From VGMD01 sp964552055 (GTDB lineage: Bacteria > Chlamydiota > Chlamydiia > Chlamydiales > 2-12-FULL-49-11), in NCBI GenBank assembly GCA_964552055.1, contig CAZKFL010000011.1, forward strand, positions 1 through 51,083: a stretch of 51,083 nt of DNA, read 5' to 3'. Made by a program: the position numbers and the translations under genes. The notes under the pieces are model-generated. The model saw only the letters and a list, made by a program, of their open reading frames with translations, was not told the DNA's origin and searched no databases. This document shows, in pieces, positions 33,113-41,468 of this stretch. The first letter of the stretch is position 1, and each line of letters opens with the position of its first letter.

Positions 33113-34999
33113 ATGATAGGGGAGTTATGTGCTATTTGCCGGGATGAATTGGGAGATGAGCCTAAATCTTTGGTCCTTCATGCTAGCGAAAGTGTTACTC
33201 AAACTCCACATCTATTTCATACTGTCTGCCTAAATGGTTGGGCAGAGCATCACCCGACCTGTCCCGCATGCCTTCAATTGAGGGTTTCTATTTTTTCTAT
33301 AAACGGCACATCAAAAGAAGAACGTTCAGATACTTTTATGCGCGCAGCAGTTTTTGCAAATTTTCAAGCTTTAGAAATTATTTTGCAAGGAGGTCCTCTT
33401 GCTGAAGATGTTATTTGCAGGGGCTTTGAAGAAGCGTTTATATCAAACCATAAGGCTGCAGATTATTTATATGAAAAATATCCATTTTTTCAAGAGAGAT
33501 ATAAATCATTAATGTCGTATAGGGAATTGAGTCGTAGAGGAGATATACCTGCTCTCAAACATTTATTAAATACTCAAATTCTTCTTCCGCATGAATTATA
33601 TATACTAAAACGATTTGCTAATCAAACCTGCGCGCTCTATCCAGCTGGAGCTTGTATTTTTTTTATAACTGGATATACAGCTCCTATTAGAAGTAGTATA
33701 TCATATATATTGAAAATCATTTTAGATAGAGGCCACTTAGAATGTGTTCAAACTATGGTGGAACACGGATTGATTACTCAATTTATGTTGAGTGAATGCT
33801 TTCCTCTACTTTATAATCAGATCCATCTGCATCCATTTTTTTCAGAAGTTTCATTAAATCTACGTGATAAACTCCGGCAGTTTTTTATATTAGCTCCACT
33901 AATTTCAACAAGAAATCTAGTAGAAATTAATGCATTTCTACAAAGAGAAGTTCTTACAGAGCCAAATCGTTTATATGCGAAGCATATGGCCTTTTTTCAC
34001 TTAACAAAAGTGCAAACCTTGTATTTTAGTTCAATTTCTGAAAGAGGTATCGAATTAGAGGAAACGATTACAAGGTTTCCTTTACCCAAAAAAACTGACA
34101 TAGAAATGATTTTGGAAAGCGGTCCGATATCAACGAAAGCTCGCGGTGACATTGTAATAAAAGCCTTAACAACACCTTTTTTTGATACGAACCGCGAAAG
34201 TTGGCTCGCCATCATCATAGAAAGTGGCCCTATTAGTCCAGAGGATCTCCATCGCATTCGAATTTTTCGATCTATTATCAGTGAAAACTTAATAGACCTA
34301 TTAGGTCTTATGGAAAGCGATTCTATTAATGCAGTAAACTTTTTTGAAGGATGTAAAGTTGCTTTATATAACGGAAGTGATCGTAGCTTACAAGCGCTTT
34401 TAAGTTATCATTCGAATGTTGAGAAATATATTCAAATATGGCGGCAATCAAATGAATACTTACTATTTCGTAATGGTATTCAGCGAGATGTGGTTGTAAA
34501 AAAGCTATTAAAATCTTTGCGATTACATTGCCCTGAAAAGGATGTGATTAAATTTTGCAATATGATAGTTAATTCTCAACAAAGCCACCATTCAGATATT
34601 CAAGCTTGCCTTCCATTTACAACGGCTACTCTTGATCTATCTAATTTTGTTCAGATGATTCATTATGGTCTTTTGCAAAATAGACCAAAAGCAATTGCAC
34701 GGACTATAGAGAATAGAACAAAGAGCAAGTGGCCCCTTGCGGGCAAATTGGGGCGCTCTTCCGCTCTCTTGGACACATCTATTAGAATAGCCCGCGAAAG
34801 GGGTTTAGACGACATCGTTTCCCACTTAAGGTCTGCACAAAGATTGGATCGATTAAAACGCGCTCCCGAAATTTTAGCAGGACATCTCATAGGATTGCCT
34901 TTTTTCTTAATTGGAAAAACGCAGCAGCTTATCGATAGAATCCGTGATATAGCACCCCACCGGATTGCCCCATATGAACCACATATACAAGGGAGGTAA
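33113..34999 (+). CDS. RING-type zinc finger protein with helical repeats, putative ubiquitin-ligase effector
   Basis: 628 residues. The N-terminus carries a RING-H2-like finger: C6-x2-C9, H33-x2-H36-x2-C39, C50-x2-C53, with TPHLFHTVCLNGWAEHHPTC following the eukaryotic C-x-H-x-F-H-x2-C-L-x2-W pattern. The third ligand, normally Cys, is T31, so seven of eight ligands remain. RING proteins recruit E2 enzymes in ubiquitin transfer and are eukaryotic-type. The rest is helical with repeated phrases (EIILQGGPLAEDVICRGF, MILESGPISTKARGDIVI, IIIESGPISPEDLHRI) spaced irregularly, like a degenerate ankyrin-type solenoid for substrate binding. The likely role is a type III secreted effector acting in the host. 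No signal peptide. Confidence 0.75.
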   Translation: MIGELCAICRDELGDEPKSLVLHASESVTQTPHLFHTVCLNGWAEHHPTCPACLQLRVSIFSINGTSKEERSDTFMRAAVFANFQALEIILQGGPLAEDVICRGFEEAFISNHKAADYLYEKYPFFQERYKSLMSYRELSRRGDIPALKHLLNTQILLPHELYILKRFANQTCALYPAGACIFFITGYTAPIRSSISYILKIILDRGHLECVQTMVEHGLITQFMLSECFPLLYNQIHLHPFFSEVSLNLRDKLRQFFILAPLISTRNLVEINAFLQREVLTEPNRLYAKHMAFFHLTKVQTLYFSSISERGIELEETITRFPLPKKTDIEMILESGPISTKARGDIVIKALTTPFFDTNRESWLAIIIESGPISPEDLHRIRIFRSIISENLIDLLGLMESDSINAVNFFEGCKVALYNGSDRSLQALLSYHSNVEKYIQIWRQSNEYLLFRNGIQRDVVVKKLLKSLRLHCPEKDVIKFCNMIVNSQQSHHSDIQACLPFTTATLDLSNFVQMIHYGLLQNRPKAIARTIENRTKSKWPLAGKLGRSSALLDTSIRIARERGLDDIVSHLRSAQRLDRLKRAPEILAGHLIGLPFFLIGKTQQLIDRIRDIAPHRIAPYEPHIQGR

Positions 35000-35019
35000 A
35001 AAGAAATTCCAGCAAGCTT

Positions 35020-36168
35020 TCAGATTGTAAAAACATCACTTTTCATTTTAGCAAGAAAGAAGAATGCTAGAGCCATTGATAAGGATGCAAATATAAAAGG
35101 AATTTGACTATGAGCTTGAAGAAAAAAACCTCCAAATAAGGGGGCAAGCAGCATTGCTAACGATTGGACAGATTGTGAAATTCCTAAAGCTTTTCCTTGA
35201 GATGCTTTATTAGCGGACTTAGACATGATTCCCATAAGAATCGGCCAAATGCCTCCTGCAAGAAAAACAGCCAAAGCTGTTATAATGATAAAGTGGTAAA
35301 ATTTACTTGGATATGGTATAAAAGCAACGATCCCTCCAAATAATATAAAGAAACAAAGTAAAATAATCTTTTGTCTCGACCAGAGGCGAACAAAAAGGGA
35401 AATAGTTATAGTCCCTACAAACCAAACAATTCCCATAAGAGCTGTTAAGTCGCCAATTAAGGAACTAGGTGCTTCGAACTCTTCAACGAGTAAAGCGGGA
35501 AGAAACTGATAAAGCATATTCCAAGCAAATAGAAAGAAAAAAAACACAGCATATAAGGAACGTATCGATTGTGTTTGAAATGCGCCCTCTACATTATGAA
35601 TCGCTTTTATCGGATCAACAATGACATTTTCTTTATTCGTGCAAGTTTCCTTAAAAGCAAAAACTATCAAAATAAGATTAAAAAGCGCAAGTGCTGTTCC
35701 GACCCACAAAGGAAATGAAAAGCTAAACAAAGGTGATACAGATCGGTCAGATAATCTTCCTCCAATAAAAGGGCCCAACACAAACATAACGCCTGCAATA
35801 GCAGAACCGTAACTAAAATATCTCGCTCTTTTTTTCTCGTCGTGACTAATATCCGCGAGCGTAGCAAGACACACAGAAAAATTAGCTGCACCAAGCCCTG
35901 TGATAAACCTTCCAATAAATAAAAGGCTTAAGTGGCGATACTGAATCCCAAATCCTGATAAAAAGTAACCAACAACCTCAAGTATTATTGTAATAATAAA
36001 TGCATTCTTTCTCCCCTTCCTATCTGAATACTCGCCAATTAAGGGAGAAAATATGAATTGAGCTAATGGAAAAGCTGCAAGAAAGATTCCAAATAAAATT
36101 GATCGAATACTCTCAGGAATTTCTGCTTGTATTATTGATTCTGAACTTCCGAGAAAAAGTGGCGCCAA
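35020..36168 (-). CDS. MFS transporter (TetA/drug-efflux-like), start unclear
   Basis: 382 residues as written from TTG 36168, about 11-12 membrane helices. GEYSDRKGRKNAFI is the loop 2-3 MFS signature and IGRFITGLGAANFSVCLATLADI the TetA/Bmr-type TM4 pattern. It exports or imports small molecules with protons across the inner membrane; the substrate is unknown. The frame is open upstream to 36255 and encodes an obvious first helix (FPFVVILATFALSSLSATII, then FPIL) before this TTG. The only sensible initiator there is ATA at 36246, overlapping the ung stop, or CTG at 36255. So the true N-terminus is probably about 26 residues longer. Probably co-transcribed with ung. Confidence 0.75.
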   Translation of the reverse strand: MAPLFLGSSESIIQAEIPESIRSILFGIFLAAFPLAQFIFSPLIGEYSDRKGRKNAFIITIILEVVGYFLSGFGIQYRHLSLLFIGRFITGLGAANFSVCLATLADISHDEKKRARYFSYGSAIAGVMFVLGPFIGGRLSDRSVSPLFSFSFPLWVGTALALFNLILIVFAFKETCTNKENVIVDPIKAIHNVEGAFQTQSIRSLYAVFFFFLFAWNMLYQFLPALLVEEFEAPSSLIGDLTALMGIVWFVGTITISLFVRLWSRQKIILLCFFILFGGIVAFIPYPSKFYHFIIITALAVFLAGGIWPILMGIMSKSANKASQGKALGISQSVQSLAMLLAPLFGGFFLQAHSQIPFIFASLSMALAFFFLAKMKSDVFTI

Positions 36169-36242
36169 TATGGGGAAAATGATTGTGGCACTAAGAGATG
36201 AAAGTGCAAAAGTAGCAAGTATTACAACAAATGGAAATTTTT

Positions 36243-36893
36243 TTATCTGGCCCAGTCAATCTCCTCTTTCCCTATAGTTTTAAGAAACGCATTTGCTTTT
36301 GAAAAATGCTTACAACCATAAAATTTACGGACAGACAGCGGAGATGGATGAGCTGCTGTTAGCACTAAATGGTGGTCATGTAAAACAGATTTACATTTAT
36401 TCATAGCATGCTTTCCCCATAAAATAAAAACAACTGGATCGCGTCTTAATTCTAGCTTTTCAATAACTGCATCTGTAAACCTTTCCCACCCTTTTCCATT
36501 GTGTGACAAAGGCTCCCCTGGCTTTACGGTAAGGGTTGTATTTAACAACAAAACGCCCTGTTTTGCCCATTCATCTAGACATCCATCTTTTTTAATACCA
36601 ATATCTAAATCTTCTTGCAACTCTTTATATATATTTTTTAAAGAGGGAGGAAGTTTAACGCCCTTTTTTACGCTAAAACAAAGGCCGTGTGCTTGTCCTG
36701 GGCCGTGGTATGGATCTTGTCCTACAATAACAACCTTTACATTTTCAAATGGGGTTAGACTAAACGCTTCAAAAACCTCATTTCTAGAGGGATAGAATTC
36801 TCCTTCATTTTCTAAAAACAAAAGCAACTCTTTAAAATATTTTTCATTAAACTCTTTGGACAATATTTTTTTCCAGCTTTTTTCAATCTCCAA
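36243..36893 (-). CDS. ung: Uracil-DNA glycosylase
   Basis: 216 residues, the usual length of family 1 enzymes. The water-activating loop GQDPYHGPGQAHGLCFSV (D60, H63) and the DNA-intercalation/second catalytic loop HPSPLSVRKFYGCKHF are complete. It removes uracil from DNA for base excision repair. It is a counterpart of CT607 of C. trachomatis. Start ATG 36893 is preceded on the minus strand by AAGGAGC. Its 3' end overlaps the extended frame of the MFS gene. Confidence 0.96.
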   Translation of the reverse strand: MEIEKSWKKILSKEFNEKYFKELLLFLENEGEFYPSRNEVFEAFSLTPFENVKVVIVGQDPYHGPGQAHGLCFSVKKGVKLPPSLKNIYKELQEDLDIGIKKDGCLDEWAKQGVLLLNTTLTVKPGEPLSHNGKGWERFTDAVIEKLELRRDPVVFILWGKHAMNKCKSVLHDHHLVLTAAHPSPLSVRKFYGCKHFSKANAFLKTIGKEEIDWAR

Positions 36894-36952
36894 AACAGCT
36901 CCTTGACATTTTCGCTACTGCAGCATAGCATATAGGCAGATTTATTTCATTT

Positions 36953-37027
36953 CAGGGTGTGGCGCAGCCTGGTTAGCGTGCAAGTCTGGGGGGCTTGAGG
37001 TCGGAGGTTCGAATCCTCTCACCCTGA
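36953..37027 (+). tRNA. tRNA-Pro (anticodon GGG)
   Basis: A 75-base cloverleaf: acceptor CAGGGTG/CACCCTG fully paired, D-arm GCGC...GCGT, anticodon stem CAAGT/GCTTG with loop CTGGGGG (anticodon GGG), T-arm GGAGG TTCGAAT CCTCT, discriminator A. CCA is not encoded. Confidence 0.96.
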
Positions 37028-37082
37028 ATTTCCAAAATATCATTTAAAAAAATAAATAGAGCAGGGCAAAAGGCACCCATGC

Positions 37083-37599
37083 TATTACCCATAAGTCGCC
37101 TCAAGACTCTCTACATAAGCTTTTCCAATGAGCAAAATTGTTAAATTTCATCAGCGCAGAGGCACTAGCGTGAACTAGAGACGCGTAGGCCACAGAGAAG
37201 AAAAATATAGAGTGAAGAGTGCAGCGATCTTTAATTTAACAGGTTAATATAGATTTGAGTTTAAAAGCGGTTTTTTCTTGTTTTTTTTCTCAGCGACCTC
37301 AGCGTCTCCGCTGCATGCTAGTGCCTCTGCGCTGATGAAATTTGGCAAGATTTAGAGCTTGAAGACCCCCTCTGTATAAGCCTTAGAAACTGTCCTAAAA
37401 CCTAAAATTTAAAAAAATAGTACAATTTTTGTCGCGCAGCTGCCATCAATTAAGAATGTACAGCGAAGCATGTTTCTGATCAGGAAGTGAACATGCTTCG
37501 CTGTGATTCCTAATTGGTGGCTGCTGTGCGCCAAAATTTATTTTTTGGTTATTACAATGGGTTTTAGGAGCAGGCTCTTAATAGGACTTATGGGTAATA
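37083..37599. mobile_element. Inverted-repeat element (TATTACCCATAAGT ends) with nested insertions
   Basis: TATTACCCATAAGT at 37083-37096 is an exact inverted copy of 37586-37599. Inside is a foldback whose arms 37143-37169 and 37317-37343 are a perfect 27-bp inverted repeat (AAATTTCATCAGCGCAGAGG plus CACTAGC), extended by weaker pairing, and a family-1 element (37386-37577). No coding capacity. No clean target duplication was seen at the outer ends, so it may be two arms of a larger rearranged repeat. Confidence 0.55.
37386..37577. mobile_element. 192-bp family-1 end-bearing element with different interior
   Basis: Ends GAAACTGTCCTAAAACC (37386-37402) and GGTTTTAGGAGCAGGCTC, flanked by exact TTA duplications (37383-37385 and 37578-37580). 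The interior differs from the 251-bp copies: it has inverted arms ACAGCGAAGCATGTT and AACATGCTTCGCTGT around TCTGATCAGGAAGTG. It shows that the same transposition system mobilises unrelated interiors. Confidence 0.8.
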
Positions 37600-37660
37600 C
37601 GATGCGAGCACCGACACGTTAAGGTTTTGGGCAACCTGTCTGGTGTGAATCTTTCTTCTT

Positions 37661-37863
37661 TGTTCATGATATGTTTGCGGGGGTGTTCACAACATCTGAA
37701 TGTTTATAAAGTGGGGTGTTATAAACACGATGTCGACAAGTTGTAAACAAACCTTTCCTCTATGAGGAAATTGTGTTATGAACAAATCCACAATCTATGA
37801 AGAAGAAGAAAATACTAAATTCTATTATACTCTATAATTTTAAGCTGTGGAGATTGTTCATAT
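37661..37863. other. Candidate replication origin: cluster of DnaA-box-like 9-mers beside an AT-rich tract
   Basis: Five exact copies of TTRTRAACA occur within 101 bases: 37684-37692 and 37701-37709 on the minus strand, 37719-37727, 37741-37749 and 37776-37784 on the plus strand. Two one-mismatch copies lie at 37661-37669 and 37855-37863, and AAATCCACA at 37785 resembles the E. coli DnaA box. The 9-mer differs from TTATNCACA mainly at position 6. The central pair TGTTTATAA/TTATAAACA is a dyad with 9-base spacing. An AT-rich stretch (37795-37845) follows, suited for unwinding. GC skew of plus-strand genes changes sign around here. The alternative is an operator cluster of the hexapeptide/ispA genes. 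The remainder of 37600-37660 holds nothing I recognise. Confidence 0.55.
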
Positions 37864-38488
37864 GTTTCTTGCTCGTAATTTATTTAAGCTTTCCAATCAG
37901 GTTTTCTCTTCATATTTTTCCGGAGATCTGGAAGGTTGGAAGATCTTAGATTCTTTGGATGAAATTTTAAAACATTGCTCTTTTGAAAAATTAAGCACCT
38001 TAAAAAAAGGTGTCTTTTTAGATAATGAGAAGGCAATTTACATTGGAAAAGATTGTGTGATTCAAGAAGGCTCTTATTTAGAAGGACCTTGTTATATTGG
38101 TGACGGATGTGAAATACGAAATGGTGCCTATATCAGAAAGGGGAGTGTAATTGGTAATGAATGTGTAATCGGACATGCAACAGAAATAAACAGGAGTTTA
38201 ATCCTAGATGGGGCAAAAATTCCCCATTTAAACTACGTAGGTGACTCTGTTATTGGTGAAGGTGTCAATCTAGGCGCTGGAACAAAATGCGCTAATCTAA
38301 GGCTAGATGAAAAGGAAATTGCTGTTATTTGGAATGGAAATAAAATTGCTACGGGTAGAACTAAATTTGGCGCTTTGATTGGACACGGAGCTTTTGTTGG
38401 GTGCAACACTGTTTTGAATCCAGGCACTGTTCTTTTACCTTTCTCTAAGGTGGGACCTTGTCTTTCGATAAAAGGAGTCATTCAATGA
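37862..38488 (+). CDS. Left-handed beta-helix hexapeptide protein (GlmU C-terminal-like)
   Basis: 208 residues from ATG 37862 (TGGAG 37849-37852 upstream; a GTG at 37847 overlaps that site). Hexapeptide repeats run from about residue 60 to 195: IYIGKDCVIQEGSYLEGPCY, IGDGCEIRNGAYIRKGSVIG, NECVIGHATEINRSLILDGA, then VIGEGVNLGAGTKCANLRLD. The latter follows the GlmU/sugar-nucleotide acyltransferase 'GxGxxxANLR' pattern. The uridylyltransferase half of GlmU is missing. It may acetylate or bind a sugar phosphate; the Chlamydia counterpart is the GlmU-like CT629 next to ispA. Overlaps ispA by 4 bases. Confidence 0.75.
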   Translation: MFLARNLFKLSNQVFSSYFSGDLEGWKILDSLDEILKHCSFEKLSTLKKGVFLDNEKAIYIGKDCVIQEGSYLEGPCYIGDGCEIRNGAYIRKGSVIGNECVIGHATEINRSLILDGAKIPHLNYVGDSVIGEGVNLGAGTKCANLRLDEKEIAVIWNGNKIATGRTKFGALIGHGAFVGCNTVLNPGTVLLPFSKVGPCLSIKGVIQ

Positions 38489-39312
38489 ATGTAGAAATTG
38501 AGCAAGCGATAAGACATGCTTTCCCAGAAAGCAATGAGTTAACAAGTGCTGTTTCTTACGCGCTATTAAGTGGGGGAAAGAGGATTCGCCCGCTTATTGT
38601 TCATTATATAGCAGAAGCTCTTGATTGCAATTTTCCTGTAATGGATGCAGCTCTTGCTGTTGAGTTTTTTCATACTGCATCACTTATTGCCGATGACTTG
38701 CCTTGTATGGATAATGATGAGATAAGAAGGGGTGAAAAATCGCTTCATGAAGTTTATGGAGAAACTGTTGCTTTACTTGCAAGCTATGCATTGATTTCTG
38801 AAGCCTTTAAAAAAATTGAAGAAAACGGGCGAAAAATGGCGCTTTTATCCCCACATGCCTATGAGGCTGTAGTCATTGCTCTTGGTCATGCTGCTGCGGC
38901 AGCGGGAATAAGAGGTGCGGTTTTAGGTCAATATTATGATTTGTTTTATGGAAAAAAAGAGGCTCTTACAGAAGAGCTGTTAGAAAGGGTGATTTATTTG
39001 AAAACAGGAACACTTTTTGAGGGATCATTTGTCCTGGGTTGGGTTTTTGGAGGCGGGGACTTTGCTTTGCTTGATCAAATAAAAAAGTTAGCTGGGCATT
39101 TTGGTCTTGCCTTTCAAATACGTGACGATCTTAAGGACATCCCTCAAGATCTGGATAAAAATAGCATGAATTTTGCACTGTTTTTAGGGAGAGATCTTGC
39201 TCTTAAGCGTTTTCACCATGAAATAGAAAGGTGCTTTGCTATTTTAGAAGATCTCCCGATTAATAAAACTAAACTCCACTTGCTGCTAACTGAGCTTGCT
39301 CGGGGGATTTAA
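38485..39312 (+). CDS. ispA: Short-chain polyprenyl diphosphate synthase (IspA)
   Basis: 275 residues from ATG 38485 (AAGGAG 7-8 bases upstream, overlapping the previous stop as ATGA). GGKRIRP (30-36) binds isopentenyl diphosphate; the first Asp-rich motif DDLPCMDND (70-78) and the second DDLKD bind the Mg-diphosphate of the allylic substrate. It makes geranyl/farnesyl diphosphate for undecaprenyl and quinone synthesis. Pairing with the hexapeptide gene matches CT628-CT629 of Chlamydia. Its last 44 bases overlap the 3' end of recA on the other strand. Confidence 0.92.
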   Translation: MNVEIEQAIRHAFPESNELTSAVSYALLSGGKRIRPLIVHYIAEALDCNFPVMDAALAVEFFHTASLIADDLPCMDNDEIRRGEKSLHEVYGETVALLASYALISEAFKKIEENGRKMALLSPHAYEAVVIALGHAAAAAGIRGAVLGQYYDLFYGKKEALTEELLERVIYLKTGTLFEGSFVLGWVFGGGDFALLDQIKKLAGHFGLAFQIRDDLKDIPQDLDKNSMNFALFLGRDLALKRFHHEIERCFAILEDLPINKTKLHLLLTELARGI

Positions 39313-40321
39313 TCTCAAACTTCTCTTTGTAAGCTTTTAATATTACGCTTTCAAGTTCCTCTAAAAGCTGCGGATTTTGCTTTAGTTCCGTCCGCGCACT
39401 CTCTCTACCTTGAAATTTATGCCCCTTATAGCTAAGCCAAGGCCCTTTTCTTTCAATTATATTCATTTCAGTTCCTAAATCAATAATATCGCCAGTCTTT
39501 GAAATCCCTTCATTAAATATAATATCAAATTCTGCCGATTTAAATGGGGGCGCCATTTTGTTTTTCAGTACTTTTACCCTAACTCTATTTCCAAATTCAA
39601 CTCCGTCTGCTGTTTTTAAGCCGCCGGTTCGTCTAATTTCAATTCGAATGGATGCATAAAACTTAAGAGCTCTTCCGCCGGTTGTTGTTTCAGGGTTACC
39701 AAACATCACACCAATTTTTTCCCTAATCTGGTTGATAAATATGGCACATGTATTGCTTTTTGATAGAGTGGCCGTTAACTTTCTTAGTGCTTGTGACATA
39801 AGTCTAGCTTGAAGACCAATATGTGCATCTCCGATTTCTCCCTCAAGTTCACTTTTAGGCACAAGTGCAGCAACTGAATCGACTACAATTACATCAACTG
39901 CATTTGATCTTGCAAGCATTTCAGCAATATTGAGCGCTTCTTCACCAGAATCTGGTTGTGAAATAAGAAGATCATTTAGGTTTACTCCAATTTTTGCTGC
40001 ATAACCTGGATCCACAGCATGTTCTGCGTCAATGTATGCTGCAATACCGCCAGCTTTTTGGCAATTTGCTACAATATGCATTGCAAGTGTTGATTTACCA
40101 GACGATTCTGGTCCGTAAAGTTCTACAACTCTACCTCTTGGGACTCCACCAATTCCAAGTGCTATATCTAGCGAGAGTGAACCTGTTGGAATTACTTGAA
40201 TGCTATGAGAGAGAGAGTGTTTGCCAAGAGACATAATTGATCCCTCACCAAACTGTTTTTCAATTTGAGAAAGAGCGAGTGCTAAAGCTTTCTTTTTTCC
40301 ATTTTCATCATTAGTTGTCAT
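39269..40321 (-). CDS. recA: Recombinase RecA
   Basis: 350 residues from ATG 40321 (GGAG upstream), against 352 in Chlamydia. Walker A GPESSGKST (70-78), Walker B VIVVDSVAALVP, the MAW-like KSNTCAIFINQIREKIGVMF GNPE region and TGGRALKFYAS are complete. It forms the ATP-dependent filament for strand exchange, loaded by RecBCD encoded in the same window. The C-terminal acidic tail is shorter than in E. coli and partly encoded opposite ispA. A strong sigma-70-type promoter lies at 40353-40381; no LexA/SOS-type operator is visible there, as expected for Chlamydiae. Confidence 0.97.
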   Translation of the reverse strand: MTTNDENGKKKALALALSQIEKQFGEGSIMSLGKHSLSHSIQVIPTGSLSLDIALGIGGVPRGRVVELYGPESSGKSTLAMHIVANCQKAGGIAAYIDAEHAVDPGYAAKIGVNLNDLLISQPDSGEEALNIAEMLARSNAVDVIVVDSVAALVPKSELEGEIGDAHIGLQARLMSQALRKLTATLSKSNTCAIFINQIREKIGVMFGNPETTTGGRALKFYASIRIEIRRTGGLKTADGVEFGNRVRVKVLKNKMAPPFKSAEFDIIFNEGISKTGDIIDLGTEMNIIERKGPWLSYKGHKFQGRESARTELKQNPQLLEELESVILKAYKEKFEIKSPEQAQLAASGV

Positions 40322-40352
40322 AGATAATCTCCAAATTAAATCTTTGCAAGAA

Positions 40353-40381
40353 ACTATAGCATACATTATTTGTAGTGACAA
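40353..40381 (-). promoter_or_regulatory. Putative recA promoter
   Basis: Minus strand TTGTCA (40381-40376), 17-base spacer, TATAGT (40358-40353). It touches the start codon of the divergent glucokinase gene at 40383, so transcription of glk must begin elsewhere or upstream within recA. Confidence 0.65.
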
Positions 40382-40382
40382 C

Positions 40383-41318
40383 ATGGCTTTGAAATTTTTA
40401 GTAGGTGATATTGGTGGAACTAAGACGGAGCTTGCTCTTACTTCTGACGGAATTATTTTTGAACGGATAGAATTGTTTCACAGTAAAAAATACGACTCAC
40501 TAGAAGAGATTCTAAATCTTTTTCTTGGGGGGATTCAGGTCTTTGGCGCCTGTTTTGGAGTTGCTGGTCCTGTAAAGGAAGGTATTTGCAAGGCAACAAA
40601 TCTTCCTTGGATTATTGAAGAGCAAAAGATTAAAGATAGGTTTGCAATTGAAAAGGTCCTTCTTGTAAATGATATAACCGCATGTGCTTACGGTGTTTTG
40701 AATATTAGGAATGAAATGCTTTATACTCTGAATAAGGGGCAGATTGATGAGTTAGGCAACAGGGCAATTATTTCTCCAGGGACAGGTCTTGGCGAAGCAT
40801 TAATGATATATAGTGAAAAAAGACTAATACCTGTTGCATCGGAGGGGGGGCACTCAGATTTTGCACCAAGAAATGAAAACGAAATTGAGCTTTTCCGATA
40901 TTTAAAAGAGAAGTATGGGCGTGTTTCTTATGAAAGAATTTTGTCTGGAAATGGGCTTTCTGATATCTATTCATTTCTTGCTAAGGGTATTAAAAAAGAT
41001 CCTGATGAAATTTCTAGAGAAGCATGTCTTTCTGAATGCTCAATTGAAAAACAAGCAGTGAAACTATTTTGCGAGATACTTGGAGCGGAGGGGGGAAATC
41101 TTGCTTTGAAGGGATATACTACGGGAGGAATATATATTGGTGGGGGAATTGCGCCAAAGATATTAGAGATTCTAAAAGAAGGAGATTTCTTGACTGGTTT
41201 TTTTGACAAAGGACGGTTTTCTGATCTTTTAAAACAAGTTCCCATCTCCATAATTTTAGATTTTCAGATAAATATCCGCGGAGCTGCATTTTTTTTCTTA
41301 AATTCTTCTAAAATGTAA
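40383..41318 (+). CDS. glk: Glucokinase
   Basis: 311 residues from ATG 40383. DIGGTKTEL (9-17) is the phosphate-binding loop, LLVNDITACAYG (about 95-106) carries the catalytic Asp, SPGTGLGEAL the second phosphate site, and PVASEGGHSDFAPRNENE is the signature of the bacterial Glk (not ROK) family. It phosphorylates glucose at the start of glycolysis. Chlamydia itself lacks a hexokinase and imports glucose 6-phosphate, whereas environmental chlamydiae often keep Glk, so this gene supports a non-Chlamydiaceae host range. The region before it is occupied by the recA promoter. Confidence 0.92.
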   Translation: MALKFLVGDIGGTKTELALTSDGIIFERIELFHSKKYDSLEEILNLFLGGIQVFGACFGVAGPVKEGICKATNLPWIIEEQKIKDRFAIEKVLLVNDITACAYGVLNIRNEMLYTLNKGQIDELGNRAIISPGTGLGEALMIYSEKRLIPVASEGGHSDFAPRNENEIELFRYLKEKYGRVSYERILSGNGLSDIYSFLAKGIKKDPDEISREACLSECSIEKQAVKLFCEILGAEGGNLALKGYTTGGIYIGGGIAPKILEILKEGDFLTGFFDKGRFSDLLKQVPISIILDFQINIRGAAFFFLNSSKM

Positions 41319-41468
41319 GTTTTCATAGAGGAAATTACGGATAAAAAAATAAAATTTTCATCATTTTTCCTATAAAAATAAGGTGTTTAAGAAAAAAGTG
41401 TTTTAATAATATTGAAAATTATTTTATAGGAAAGTAAGATAGACAGAAAACAACCTATGAGAGGTAAC

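Noticed and set aside
37600..37660. Possible small structured RNA (AGGTTTTGGGCAACCT hairpin)
   Set aside because: Short stem only; none of the conserved boxes of 4.5S/SRP RNA, RNase P RNA, tmRNA or 6S RNA is present, so no RNA gene is called.
40322..40382. SOS (LexA-type) operator upstream of recA
   Set aside because: No CTGT-N8-ACAG or GAAC-N4-GTTC-like dyad is visible in the promoter region.
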